A stretch of 8,794 nucleotides of DNA, taken from Actinomycetota bacterium. Lineage in GTDB: Bacteria; Actinomycetota; Thermoleophilia; UBA2241. This document shows positions 1-6,315 of the stretch, piece after piece. Position 1 is the stretch's first letter. Each line of letters opens with the position of its first letter. Under the pieces are notes generated by a model. The model was not told the DNA's origin, searched no databases, and saw nothing but the letters and a program-made list of their open reading frames with translations. The stretch is from NCBI GenBank assembly GCA_003164655.1, contig PLTW01000068.1, positions 186-8,979 of the forward strand, read 5' to 3'. The translations under genes were made by a program, and so were the position numbers.

Positions 1-414
1 CGCGACATCTTCGCCCCGGTGGCGGCTCGACTGGCCACCGGCTTGCCGCCTGCGCAGGTCGGTCCCGAGATCGATCCGGCCGGCCTCGTGCGTCTCGAGA
101 TCCCGCCGCCGCGGGTCACCAAGCGCGGCCTGCGCGCCACGGCCGTGCTGATCGACCGCTTCGGCAACGTGGCCCTCAACCTGAACGCCGAGCGCCTCGA
201 CGCGGCTCATCTGGGCGACCCGATCGAGCTGGTCTGCGCCGGCGAACGGTACCTGGCGCGCCTGGCGCGCTCGTTCGTCGAGGTGCGCCCCAGCGACATC
301 ATGGTGCTGGTCGACAGCTACGGTCAGGTGGCGCTGGCCGTGAACACCGGCTCGGCCGAAGAGGTCCTCGGACTGGCGCCGGGCGACACCGTAGAGTTGC
401 GTCGCCTGTCGTGA
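1..414 (+). CDS. SAM hydroxide adenosyltransferase (DUF62), C-terminal part; 5' end outside window
   Basis: The reading frame is open from base 1 to the TGA at 412-414, giving 137 residues, so this is the end of a gene that starts upstream. It opens with RDIFAPVAARLATG, matching the end of the N-terminal domain of DUF62 proteins. The rest fits the C-terminal beta-barrel domain: an IDRFGNVALNL strand around residues 53-63, and DSYGQVALAVNTGSAEE followed by LGLAPGDTVEL near the end. Family members hydrolyse S-adenosylmethionine to adenosine and methionine in the cytoplasm; related fluorinases and chlorinases use halide instead of water. The N-terminal catalytic residues are not in view, so hydrolase versus halogenase cannot be decided here; hydrolase is by far the commoner. 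The last codons contain the probable rplM promoter. The GTG at 19 is internal, not the real start. Confidence 0.88.
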   Translation, partial: RDIFAPVAARLATGLPPAQVGPEIDPAGLVRLEIPPPRVTKRGLRATAVLIDRFGNVALNLNAERLDAAHLGDPIELVCAGERYLARLARSFVEVRPSDIMVLVDSYGQVALAVNTGSAEEVLGLAPGDTVELRRLS

Positions 415-425
415 CCGGGTATCAT
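397..425 (+). promoter_or_regulatory. Probable promoter of rplM-rpsI
   Basis: TTGCGT (397-402) and TATCAT (420-425) are separated by 17 bases, a good sigma-70-type match. Transcription would start near 432, giving a leader of about 23 bases before the rplM GTG. The -35 lies inside the end of the upstream gene. The -10 sits in a perfect 13-base palindrome, GGGTATCATACCC (417-429). Assigned by eye. Confidence 0.55.
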
Positions 426-454
426 ACCCCCTCGCGCTTCCAAGGAGCTCTCGC

Positions 455-889
455 GTGAAGACTTTCGTTGCCAAGCCCGCGACAATCGAGAAGAAGTGGT
501 TGGTGGTCGACGCCGACGGCCAGACTCTGGGCCGCCTGTCCACCGTCGTCGCCGACGCCCTGCGCGGCAAGCGCAAGGTGACCTACACGCCCAACATCGA
601 CACCGGCGACTTCGTGGTCGTCGTCAACGCCGAGAAGATCGTCGTCACGGGCAAGAAGCTCGACGAAAAGATGTACTGGCGGCATTCGGGGTATCCCGGC
701 GGCATCAAGGGCGAGTCGCTCAAGAACCTGCTGGCGCGGCGTCCCGAAGAAGTCGTGCGCCGTGCGGTCAAGGGCATGCTGCCCCACAACCGTCTGGGCG
801 CCGCCCAGTTGCGCAAGCTCAAGATCTACACCGGTCCCGAGCACCCGCACGTGGCCCAGCATCCCGCACCGCTCGCGATCAAGGAGTAA
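455..889 (+). CDS. rplM: 50S ribosomal protein L13
   Basis: This encodes L13, an early-assembling 23S rRNA-binding protein of the large subunit. The 144-residue length is normal for the family. Visible hallmarks are the N-terminal KTFVAKP and KKWLVVDADGQTLGRLST segments (residues 2-30), the conserved WRHSGYPGG (75-83), and the signature region VKGMLPHNRLG...LKIYTGPEHPHVAQHP (105-137). The GTG start at 455 is supported by AAGGAG at 442-447, seven bases upstream. rpsI follows five bases after the stop, and the end of rplM (AAGGAGTAA) carries the Shine-Dalgarno for rpsI. The pair forms the usual rplM-rpsI operon. Confidence 0.98.
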   Translation: MKTFVAKPATIEKKWLVVDADGQTLGRLSTVVADALRGKRKVTYTPNIDTGDFVVVVNAEKIVVTGKKLDEKMYWRHSGYPGGIKGESLKNLLARRPEEVVRRAVKGMLPHNRLGAAQLRKLKIYTGPEHPHVAQHPAPLAIKE

Positions 890-894
890 GACGC

Positions 895-1287
895 GTGGCC
901 TCAGTCACCTACAACGGCACCGGCAGGCGCAAGACAAGCGTCGCGCGCGTCACCCTCTCTCCCGGCGTGGGCCGTGTGGTCGTCAACGGCAAGGAGCTCG
1001 ACGCCTACTTCGGCCGCCGCGTGCTGCAGACCATCGCCGTCATGCCCTTCGAGGCCACTCACACGCAGGCCAAGTTCGACGTGCGCGTCAACGTGGTCGG
1101 CGGCGGCATGGCCGGCCAGGCCGGCGCCATCCGCCACGGCATCTCGCGGGCTCTCCTCGAGGCCGACGAGACCCTGCGCACGCCGCTCAAGCGGGCGGGC
1201 TTTCTCACGCGCGACGCGCGCGTGAAAGAGCGCAAGAAGGCCGGCCTCAAGAAGGCCCGCAAGCGCCCCCAGTTCTCCAAGCGCTAG
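895..1287 (+). CDS. rpsI: 30S ribosomal protein S9
   Basis: This encodes S9, a small-subunit head protein whose C-terminal tail reaches the P-site tRNA. The protein is 130 residues. It has the family opening YNGTGRRKTSVARV (residues 6-19), the signature GGGMAGQAGAIRHGISRAL (69-87), LTRDARVKERKKAGLKKARKRPQFS (104-128) and the invariant SKR terminus. The start is the GTG at 895. AAGGAG at 881-886, inside the last rplM codons, is eight bases upstream, so translation of the two genes is probably linked. The same frame stays open much further upstream, but that stretch lies over rplM and is not coding. No clear terminator is seen after the stop. Confidence 0.98.
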   Translation: MASVTYNGTGRRKTSVARVTLSPGVGRVVVNGKELDAYFGRRVLQTIAVMPFEATHTQAKFDVRVNVVGGGMAGQAGAIRHGISRALLEADETLRTPLKRAGFLTRDARVKERKKAGLKKARKRPQFSKR

Positions 1288-1351
1288 CGCGCTGTCGAAC
1301 TAGCCGCCGCCTCAACCTCACCGAGAGCCGCCGCCGCATGGCCGGGGTTCC

Positions 1352-1380
1352 TTGTCGACCCTTGGCGGGCCGGTTACTAT
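1352..1380 (+). promoter_or_regulatory. Probable promoter of the delta-60 repeat protein gene
   Basis: TTGTCG (1352-1357) and TACTAT (1375-1380) are separated by exactly 17 bases. Transcription would begin near 1387, leaving about 40-55 bases of leader. It lies in the 153-base gap after rpsI and indicates that the inserted gene is transcribed independently of the ribosomal operon. Confidence 0.5.
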
Positions 1381-1425
1381 AGGGGCGTTCGGGATCGTGT
1401 GGGGCCGACGGACGGGGGTTCCAGC

Positions 1426-1437
1426 ATGCGCACGTAA
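1426..1437 (+). other. In-frame ATG-CGC-ACG-TAA just ahead of the delta-60 gene start
   Basis: An ATG at 1426 is followed after two codons by TAA (1435-1437), then CGG and the GTG at 1441, all in one frame. A GGGGG run (1414-1418) lies seven bases before the ATG, whereas nothing like a Shine-Dalgarno precedes the GTG closely. Read through the stop, the N-terminus would be MRT-stop-RVIALFVLV, which restores the basic n-region that the secretion signal otherwise lacks. It is either a nonsense mutation or sequencing error in the true start region, or a three-codon leader with re-initiation at 1441. Confidence 0.5.
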
Positions 1438-1440
1438 CGG

Positions 1441-3177
1441 GTGATCGCACTCTTTGTCTTGGTCGGATCGCTCCTGGCATTCTGGCTTTCGCCCGCGGCG
1501 CTGGCCGCCTCCGCCGGGCAGCTCGACCCGTCCTTCAACACGACCGGCATCGCCCTTACGAACTTCGGCAGCGACGGCCTCGATACCGCCTGTGCGATGG
1601 CCATCCAGCCCGATGGCAAGTACGTCGTGGCGGGGATCCACGAGACGGCCGTTGCAGTACCCAACGTCGCCTCGAAGACCAAAGTCGTGACTCTCGTGCG
1701 GTTCGACCACGACGGAACGCTCGACCCGAGTTTCGGCACCGGCGGCAAGGTCGAGATCGACCTTCGCAGCCTGTATGAAGCTGCCTACGGAGACCAGGTC
1801 AGCTTCCGTGGTGTCGGCGCCATCGCCCTGCAGCCGGGCACGGGCCGCATCTTCGTCGCCAGCGGCGGGGACGTCGAGAATGGCTTTATTGGCCAGAACG
1901 CCGTCGCCTGTTTCACCGCCGCAGGCGCGCCGGACACGACCTGGGGTCATGCCGGCTTCGTGAGGGTGGACGACGGCTCACCGGCCTCCGTGCCCACCTC
2001 GTGGCAGGACGACCGGCGAGTGCTGGTCGCCCAGCCCGACGGCAAGTTGCTCTTCGCCTCCACGGTTCGCACGCTCATCCACGGCGACGACTTCACCATC
2101 TTTCGGCTGAACGCCGACGGAACACCCGACGCGAGCTTCGGCACCAACGGCAACCGGCAGGTGGACATCGCTAATGGCAGCCAGGACCAGGTCGAGTGGA
2201 TGGTCCTGGCCGGCGGCGGCCGTATCATCGTCGGCGGCTCCTGCCAAGGCAGGGACACGGCGATGGCCGCCCTTACGCCGAACGGCGCCCTCGACACGTC
2301 GTTCGGGGCGGGCGGCAAGGTCGTCACCAGCGAGGACAGCGGATGGGCCATCGACGCAGCGCTTGCGCCGGACGGTGGTCTGATCGCCGTGGGCGGCAAC
2401 GGCCCAGCCGACTGGGTGCGCCGCTATACGGCCAACGGCGCCCTCGACACGTCGTTCGGCACCAACGCCGCGCCTGACGGCTCCGCCCTCCCTCCGAACG
2501 GTCAAACGGCGCTCTTTCCGCCGGGCAGCGACGAGCGCACGATCAGCGTCCGCACGGTGACGGTGCAGGCGGATGGCCGCATCGTCATCGCCGGCATCAA
2601 GGACTCCGGCTATCCCACGTACAACGACATCTGGGTGACCCGGTACTCGTCCACGGGCCTCCTCGACACATTGTTCGGTACGAACGGCAGATCGGTCACC
2701 GACTTCGGTGGCGCCGACGACTGCGCCGCGGTCGGTGTCGACGCCGCCAACAACATCGTCGTTGCGGGCTACAGCCTGCCCTCCGGCTCGGCCGGCCGCG
2801 AACGTCTGCAAGCTCGCGCGGCCGGGGCCATCGGCATGGGAGTGGCGCGCTACGTCGGTCTCAATCGCGACAAACACAAGCCGAGCACCAAGGCGACTGC
2901 CGCGCGCGTCATCCGCGGCAAGTGGGTCACGCTCAGATTCAGGGTTCTCGACCCACCGCCGACCTGCGGCCGGGCCTTCGTCAAGATCGTGATCATGAAA
3001 GGCACCAAGAGGATCAAGGCAATCAGTCTCGGCAAGCAGAAGGTCAACAAAGCGCTTGCCTGCAGGTTCAAGGTGACCCTCAAGCCCGGCACGTACCGAT
3101 ACCGGGTGTTCGCCGTCGATCTGGCGGGCAACGTGGCTACGTCGATCGGCTCGGCTCGGCTCAGCGTGATCAAATAG
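1441..3177 (+). CDS. Secreted delta-60 repeat protein with C-terminal beta domain
   Basis: The protein is 578 residues from the GTG at 1441. Residues 2-22 are hydrophobic and end in ALA, a plausible signal-peptidase site, so the product is probably exported. Seven copies of the delta-60 type motif D-x-[ST]-[FW]-G follow, beginning near residues 29, 95, 165, 230, 285, 336 and 409. Most are preceded by an NG or DG turn and followed by a [DN]G[KR]-hydrophobic-AG strand. Seven units suggest a beta-propeller-like fold, which is inference. Residues about 478-578 form a basic domain with two cysteines (509, 541, possible disulfide) and the ending YRYRVFAVDLAGNVATS, like Ig-type domains of other secreted actinobacterial proteins. 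Function is unknown; surface or adhesive roles are usually guessed. The start is uncertain: an in-frame ATG at 1426 is separated from the GTG by TAA. The gene sits between rpsI and glmM, which are normally adjacent. Confidence 0.85.
   Translation: MIALFVLVGSLLAFWLSPAALAASAGQLDPSFNTTGIALTNFGSDGLDTACAMAIQPDGKYVVAGIHETAVAVPNVASKTKVVTLVRFDHDGTLDPSFGTGGKVEIDLRSLYEAAYGDQVSFRGVGAIALQPGTGRIFVASGGDVENGFIGQNAVACFTAAGAPDTTWGHAGFVRVDDGSPASVPTSWQDDRRVLVAQPDGKLLFASTVRTLIHGDDFTIFRLNADGTPDASFGTNGNRQVDIANGSQDQVEWMVLAGGGRIIVGGSCQGRDTAMAALTPNGALDTSFGAGGKVVTSEDSGWAIDAALAPDGGLIAVGGNGPADWVRRYTANGALDTSFGTNAAPDGSALPPNGQTALFPPGSDERTISVRTVTVQADGRIVIAGIKDSGYPTYNDIWVTRYSSTGLLDTLFGTNGRSVTDFGGADDCAAVGVDAANNIVVAGYSLPSGSAGRERLQARAAGAIGMGVARYVGLNRDKHKPSTKATAARVIRGKWVTLRFRVLDPPPTCGRAFVKIVIMKGTKRIKAISLGKQKVNKALACRFKVTLKPGTYRYRVFAVDLAGNVATSIGSARLSVIK
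2281..2306 (+). repeat. 26-base direct repeat inside the delta-60 gene, copy 1
   Basis: Bases 2281-2306 and 2434-2459 are identical over 26 bases and encode the same NGALDTSFG unit of repeats 5 and 6. They lie 153 bases (51 codons) apart. Identity at synonymous positions suggests recent duplication or gene conversion between repeat units. Confidence 0.85.
2434..2459 (+). repeat. 26-base direct repeat inside the delta-60 gene, copy 2
   Basis: Second copy of the 26-base segment at 2281-2306. It encodes NGALDTSFG of delta-60 repeat 6, and the base after the shared segment differs (C here, G in copy 1). Confidence 0.85.
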
Positions 3178-3217
3178 CTCAGCAACGCGTCGTCGGCGGG
3201 CGTGGCGCGCGACTTCT

Positions 3218-3241
3218 CGCCGCCGCCGCCGCCGCCGCCGC
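3218..3241. repeat. (CGC)8 trinucleotide tract
   Basis: Eight uninterrupted CGC triplets lie in the 140-base gap between the delta-60 gene and glmM, ending three bases before the presumed glmM -35. No supported gene runs through it. Such tracts change length by slippage and could alter promoter-proximal spacing, but no role is shown. Confidence 0.9.
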
Positions 3242-3243
3242 GT

Positions 3244-3272
3244 TTGCCGCATGAGCGGGCTCGGCGTAGCAT
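3244..3272 (+). promoter_or_regulatory. Probable promoter of glmM
   Basis: TTGCCG (3244-3249) and TAGCAT (3267-3272) are separated by 17 bases. Transcription would begin near 3279, with a leader of about 39 bases. The gene can therefore be expressed without read-through from rpsI or the inserted delta-60 gene. Confidence 0.5.
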
Positions 3273-3317
3273 GGCCACCGTGCTGACCCGACCCACATCG
3301 CGCAGGCAATCGTAACC

Positions 3318-4664
3318 GTGGCGCTCTTCGGCACCGACGGCATCCGCGGCCTGGCCGGCAAGGAGCTCACGCCCGAGCTCGCTCTGCAGGTCGGTCGCGC
3401 GGCCGCCTACGTGCTGGCCCAGCATCGCGGGCCCAGCCCTTTGTTTCTGATCGGCCGCGACACGCGCGTGTCGGGCGCCATGCTCGAGGCGGCGCTGGTG
3501 GCCGGCATCACCAGTGGCGGCGGCTCGGTCGAGATCGCCGGGGTCATTCCCACGCCGGGCCTCGCGGCGCTGGTCTGCGAGCGCGGCGCCGACGCCGGCG
3601 TGGTCGTGTCGGCCTCGCACAATCCCTACGCCGACAACGGCATCAAGGTCTTCAGCCACCTCGGTCTCAAGCTCTCCGACGACGAAGAGGCCGAGATCGA
3701 GGCACACGTCGGCCGCCACGACCTCGTTTCGCTGCAGGGTGAGCTGATCGGGCGGGCCGAGCATGTCGAGGGCGCCGTCGAAAGCTATGTGTGGGGCGTC
3801 GTCAAGCGCATTCCGCTCGACCTGACGGGGCTGCGCATCGCCGTCGACTGCGCCAACGGCGCCATGTTCGAGGCGGCGCCGCTGGCCCTGCGCGAATCGG
3901 GCGCCGACGTGGTGCTGCTGTGCACCGAGCCCGACGGGCTCAACATCAACCATGAATGCGGCTCGACTCACATCGAGGCGCTGCAGGAGCTCGTGCGGGC
4001 CGACGGCTTCGACCTGGGCCTGGCCTTCGATGGCGACGGCGACCGCGTGCTGGCCGTCGACGCCCGCGGCGCCCTGGTCGACGGCGACTTCGTCATCGCC
4101 ATCCTCGCCAGGCACCTCAAGAGCAAGGGCCTGCTGCGCGGCGACACCGTGGTCACTACCGTCATGACCAACCTCGGGTTCCACCTGGCCATGCGCCGCG
4201 AGGGCATCGCCGTCGTGACCACCGCGGTCGGCGACCGCTACGTGATCGCCGCGATGCTCGAGCACGACTACGTGCTCGGCGGCGAGCAGTCGGGGCACAT
4301 CATCAACCGCGACGTGTCGACCACCGGCGACGGTCTGGCCACGAGCCTGCTCCTGCTGCAGGCGCTGGGCGAGATGGGCCTGCCGCTGCACGAGGCGGCG
4401 ACGGTGATGGAGCGCCTGCCGCAGAGGCTCGTCAACGTGCGGGTGCGCGACCGCGAGGCGCTCGCGGGCGCCGCCGCCGTGTGGGCGGCGGTCGAGCGCG
4501 AGAGCGAGCGCCTGGGCGCCGACGGCCGCGTGCTGGTGCGCACCTCGGGCACTGAGCCGCTCGTGCGCGTCATGGCCGAAGCGACCACCCAAAGCGAGTG
4601 CGACGCCGTCTGCGAGCGCATCGTCGCGGTCGTGCAGGAGTTGCTCGGCGCCGAGCGCGGCTGA
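3318..4664 (+). CDS. glmM: Phosphoglucosamine mutase
   Basis: This enzyme interconverts glucosamine-6-phosphate and glucosamine-1-phosphate in the cytoplasm, on the path to UDP-N-acetylglucosamine for peptidoglycan. The 448-residue length is standard. It begins with the family hallmark LFGTDGIRG (residues 3-11). The active-site loop SASHNP is at 98-103, with S100 the serine that is phosphorylated. The Mg2+ loop DGDGDR is at 238-243 (D238, D240, D242), the sugar-binding loop GEQSGH at 322-327, and the phosphate-binding loop RTSGTEPLVRV at 408-418. All catalytic elements are intact. The GTG at 3318 gives the canonical N-terminus, although its Shine-Dalgarno is weak. Its usual actinobacterial position is directly after rplM-rpsI; here another gene intervenes. 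Confidence 0.97.
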   Translation: MALFGTDGIRGLAGKELTPELALQVGRAAAYVLAQHRGPSPLFLIGRDTRVSGAMLEAALVAGITSGGGSVEIAGVIPTPGLAALVCERGADAGVVVSASHNPYADNGIKVFSHLGLKLSDDEEAEIEAHVGRHDLVSLQGELIGRAEHVEGAVESYVWGVVKRIPLDLTGLRIAVDCANGAMFEAAPLALRESGADVVLLCTEPDGLNINHECGSTHIEALQELVRADGFDLGLAFDGDGDRVLAVDARGALVDGDFVIAILARHLKSKGLLRGDTVVTTVMTNLGFHLAMRREGIAVVTTAVGDRYVIAAMLEHDYVLGGEQSGHIINRDVSTTGDGLATSLLLLQALGEMGLPLHEAATVMERLPQRLVNVRVRDREALAGAAAVWAAVERESERLGADGRVLVRTSGTEPLVRVMAEATTQSECDAVCERIVAVVQELLGAERG

Positions 4665-4678
4665 GGGCGGCGGCGCCC
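4665..4678 (+). terminator. Possible short hairpin after glmM
   Basis: GGGCG-GCGG-CGCCC immediately follows the glmM stop and can form a five-pair all-GC stem with a four-base loop. There is no T tract, so this is only a weak terminator candidate in a GC-rich background. Confidence 0.25.
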
Positions 4679-4875
4679 GACGCCGGCCGACATCGCCTCG
4701 CCACACAGACTGGGCGTCCCTGTTCGGCCTGACCTGCATGCCACGCGTGGCGGAGTCCGCGCGCGGCCTGCTCGCTTTTCGGCGGGCGACGGTGTCAGCG
4801 ATGGCCGCCAACGGTGAGCGTCGGTCGCGAGGCCCGGCGGCGGTCAGGTCGAGCGCGCCAGCGGCGCCCCTGGTA
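4679..4875. other. Convergent intergenic region with no gene seen
   Basis: This is the space between the 3' ends of glmM (plus) and the KaiC-like gene (minus). I find no convincing gene. It contains a 12-base perfect palindrome, GCCACGCGTGGC (4740-4751), and a five-pair GC hairpin, GCGCC-AGC-GGCGC (4855-4867), which lies just past the stop of the minus-strand operon and may help end its transcription. Neither has a T tract. Confidence 0.4.
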
Positions 4876-6315
4876 TCAGGCGGGATCGTCGGCCCGCGGA
4901 GGCACAACTCGTGGGGCCGCGTCGTCGAGGGGCGGACCCAGCTCGATCGCGCCGTCCGATATCGTGAACCCCCGGATCACCGAGTCGTGGGCGTTCGCCC
5001 TGCTCTTGACCACCGCGATCGTGCGCCTGATGCGCGAGGCGCGTTGCTCGTAGGTGAGCACCAGCACGTTGTCGGTCATGTCGAACACACCTGTCTCGGG
5101 CAGCTGACTCGGCCCGAACAGGGAGCCGTGGGTATGGGTCAGAAACGACGACACGCGGTGCAGCAAGAGGTGCTGCAGGAGCGCGTACTGGCACTCGCGA
5201 AAGCGCACGGGGTCTGAGCTCTCCGTCTGCAGACCGCTGACGCTGTCGAACAGGACACGCCGGGCGCCCGACCGTCGGACCAGGCTCAGCGTCTCGTTCA
5301 TGAACTGGTCGACGATCAGGTTGACCGGCGAGGCATAGGTGAGCTCGAGCATCCCGCTCGCCAGCGCCTCCTTCAGCTCCCAGCCGAGACTCCTGACGGT
5401 GCGTTCCAGCTGCGGGGGGCTTTCCTGGATGGTCGCGATCACGCCCTTCTCGCCCGCCTCGATCCCGCGGAAGATGAAGTGCAGCCCGAGCAGCGTCTTG
5501 CCGGCGCCCGGAGGGCCGAAGACGATGGTGGAGCTGTCGGTCCAGTAGCCGTCGGCGAACATCTCATCGAGGATGCGGACACCGGTGGAGCCCTTCGTGC
5601 GTGTCGGCTCGAAGTCCGGCGGCAAGAGGGGAGTGTCGAGGCGCTGGAAGATGTCGAGCCCGTCGCGCCCGATGCGCAGGGCGTGTTCGCCGCCGGAGAA
5701 CTCGCTGCCCCGCAGTTTGCTGACGCGAACGTAACGGGTATCGCGCACGCTGTGACGCCGGAGACCCAGCTCGACGATGCCGTCGCTCGTGGCGAACTCA
5801 GGCAGCACTGCGAGCTCCTCCACGGAGTACGTGCCGATGAAGAACGAGGTGATGGGCAGCGAGCTGAGTAGCGTGGTGAACGCCGCGAGGTACATGCGGA
5901 AGTCGCGATCGGAATCGGCGAACGGGCGTAGCGCCTTGAAGCTATCGATGACCAGGTAGGCCGGTGCGTGCTCCGCGATCGCCGCGACGATCGCCTCGAT
6001 GGCGGCGCCCAGCCCCTTGTTGCGCAGCACGTCGCTGAGGTCCGCGTAGATCACCGCCTCGCCGACTTTGTCTATGTCGAAGAACGAGAAGTCCTGGACG
6101 AAGCGCATGGCCTTGTCGAGGGGCTCGATCGTCGTGCTGAAGAAGAGCGCCCGCAGCTCAGGCGATGCGTTGGCGAACATGATGTGCTGGCCGAGAATGG
6201 ACTTGCCAACACCGGGTGGCCCCATGATCAGGTTGACCGAGTTCTTGGGAAAGCCCCCGCCGAGGATGGCGTCGAGATCCGGACTGCCGCTGCTGATCCT
6301 GTCCGTGGGGCCCAT
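4876..6315 (-). CDS. Two-domain KaiC-like RecA-superfamily ATPase
   Basis: The protein is 479 residues with two KaiC-type ATPase domains. Domain 1 (about 6-225) has Walker A GPPGVGKS at 32-39 and Walker B YLVIDS at 120-125, and ends in the typical RVSKLRGSEFSGGEHALRI (197-215). Domain 2 (about 241-460) has Walker A GPPGAGKT at 267-274 and a Walker B-like RVLFDS at 353-358. By eye against cyanobacterial KaiC, the double-glutamate motif is absent in domain 1 (STTIEP, 60-65) and is QE in domain 2 (297-298). The positions of the autophosphorylated Ser and Thr appear to be F411 and D412, so a KaiC-type phosphorylation cycle is doubtful. Nothing resembling kaiA or kaiB is in the window. The ATG at 6315 shares its A with the stop of the upstream MerR-receiver gene (TGATG), so translation is probably coupled; a GTG at 6318 would add one residue. 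Non-clock KaiC-like proteins are usually signalling ATPases of unknown target; its partner here is presumably the MerR-receiver protein. Confidence 0.9.
   Translation of the reverse strand: MGPTDRISSGSPDLDAILGGGFPKNSVNLIMGPPGVGKSILGQHIMFANASPELRALFFSTTIEPLDKAMRFVQDFSFFDIDKVGEAVIYADLSDVLRNKGLGAAIEAIVAAIAEHAPAYLVIDSFKALRPFADSDRDFRMYLAAFTTLLSSLPITSFFIGTYSVEELAVLPEFATSDGIVELGLRRHSVRDTRYVRVSKLRGSEFSGGEHALRIGRDGLDIFQRLDTPLLPPDFEPTRTKGSTGVRILDEMFADGYWTDSSTIVFGPPGAGKTLLGLHFIFRGIEAGEKGVIATIQESPPQLERTVRSLGWELKEALASGMLELTYASPVNLIVDQFMNETLSLVRRSGARRVLFDSVSGLQTESSDPVRFRECQYALLQHLLLHRVSSFLTHTHGSLFGPSQLPETGVFDMTDNVLVLTYEQRASRIRRTIAVVKSRANAHDSVIRGFTISDGAIELGPPLDDAAPRVVPPRADDPA

Noticed and set aside
496..894. 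N-terminal extension of rpsI back to 496
   Set aside because: The frame is open, but it overlaps rplM and gives an Arg-rich shadow; the GTG at 895 yields the canonical S9 start with a good ribosome site.
3218..3241. CGC tract as a poly-alanine or poly-arginine coding segment
   Set aside because: The preceding gene ends at 3177 and glmM starts at 3318; no supported gene covers it.
4740..4751. GCCACGCGTGGC palindrome as an operator or attachment site
   Set aside because: A single 12-base GC-rich palindrome in a convergent gap, with no partner copy or gene start nearby.
2850..4907. Long open frame on the minus strand opposite glmM (and another at 1978-3309)
   Set aside because: These arise from the GC-rich codon pattern of the plus-strand genes; they run antisense to an intact glmM and the delta-60 gene and have Arg/Ala/Gly-rich, motif-free translations.
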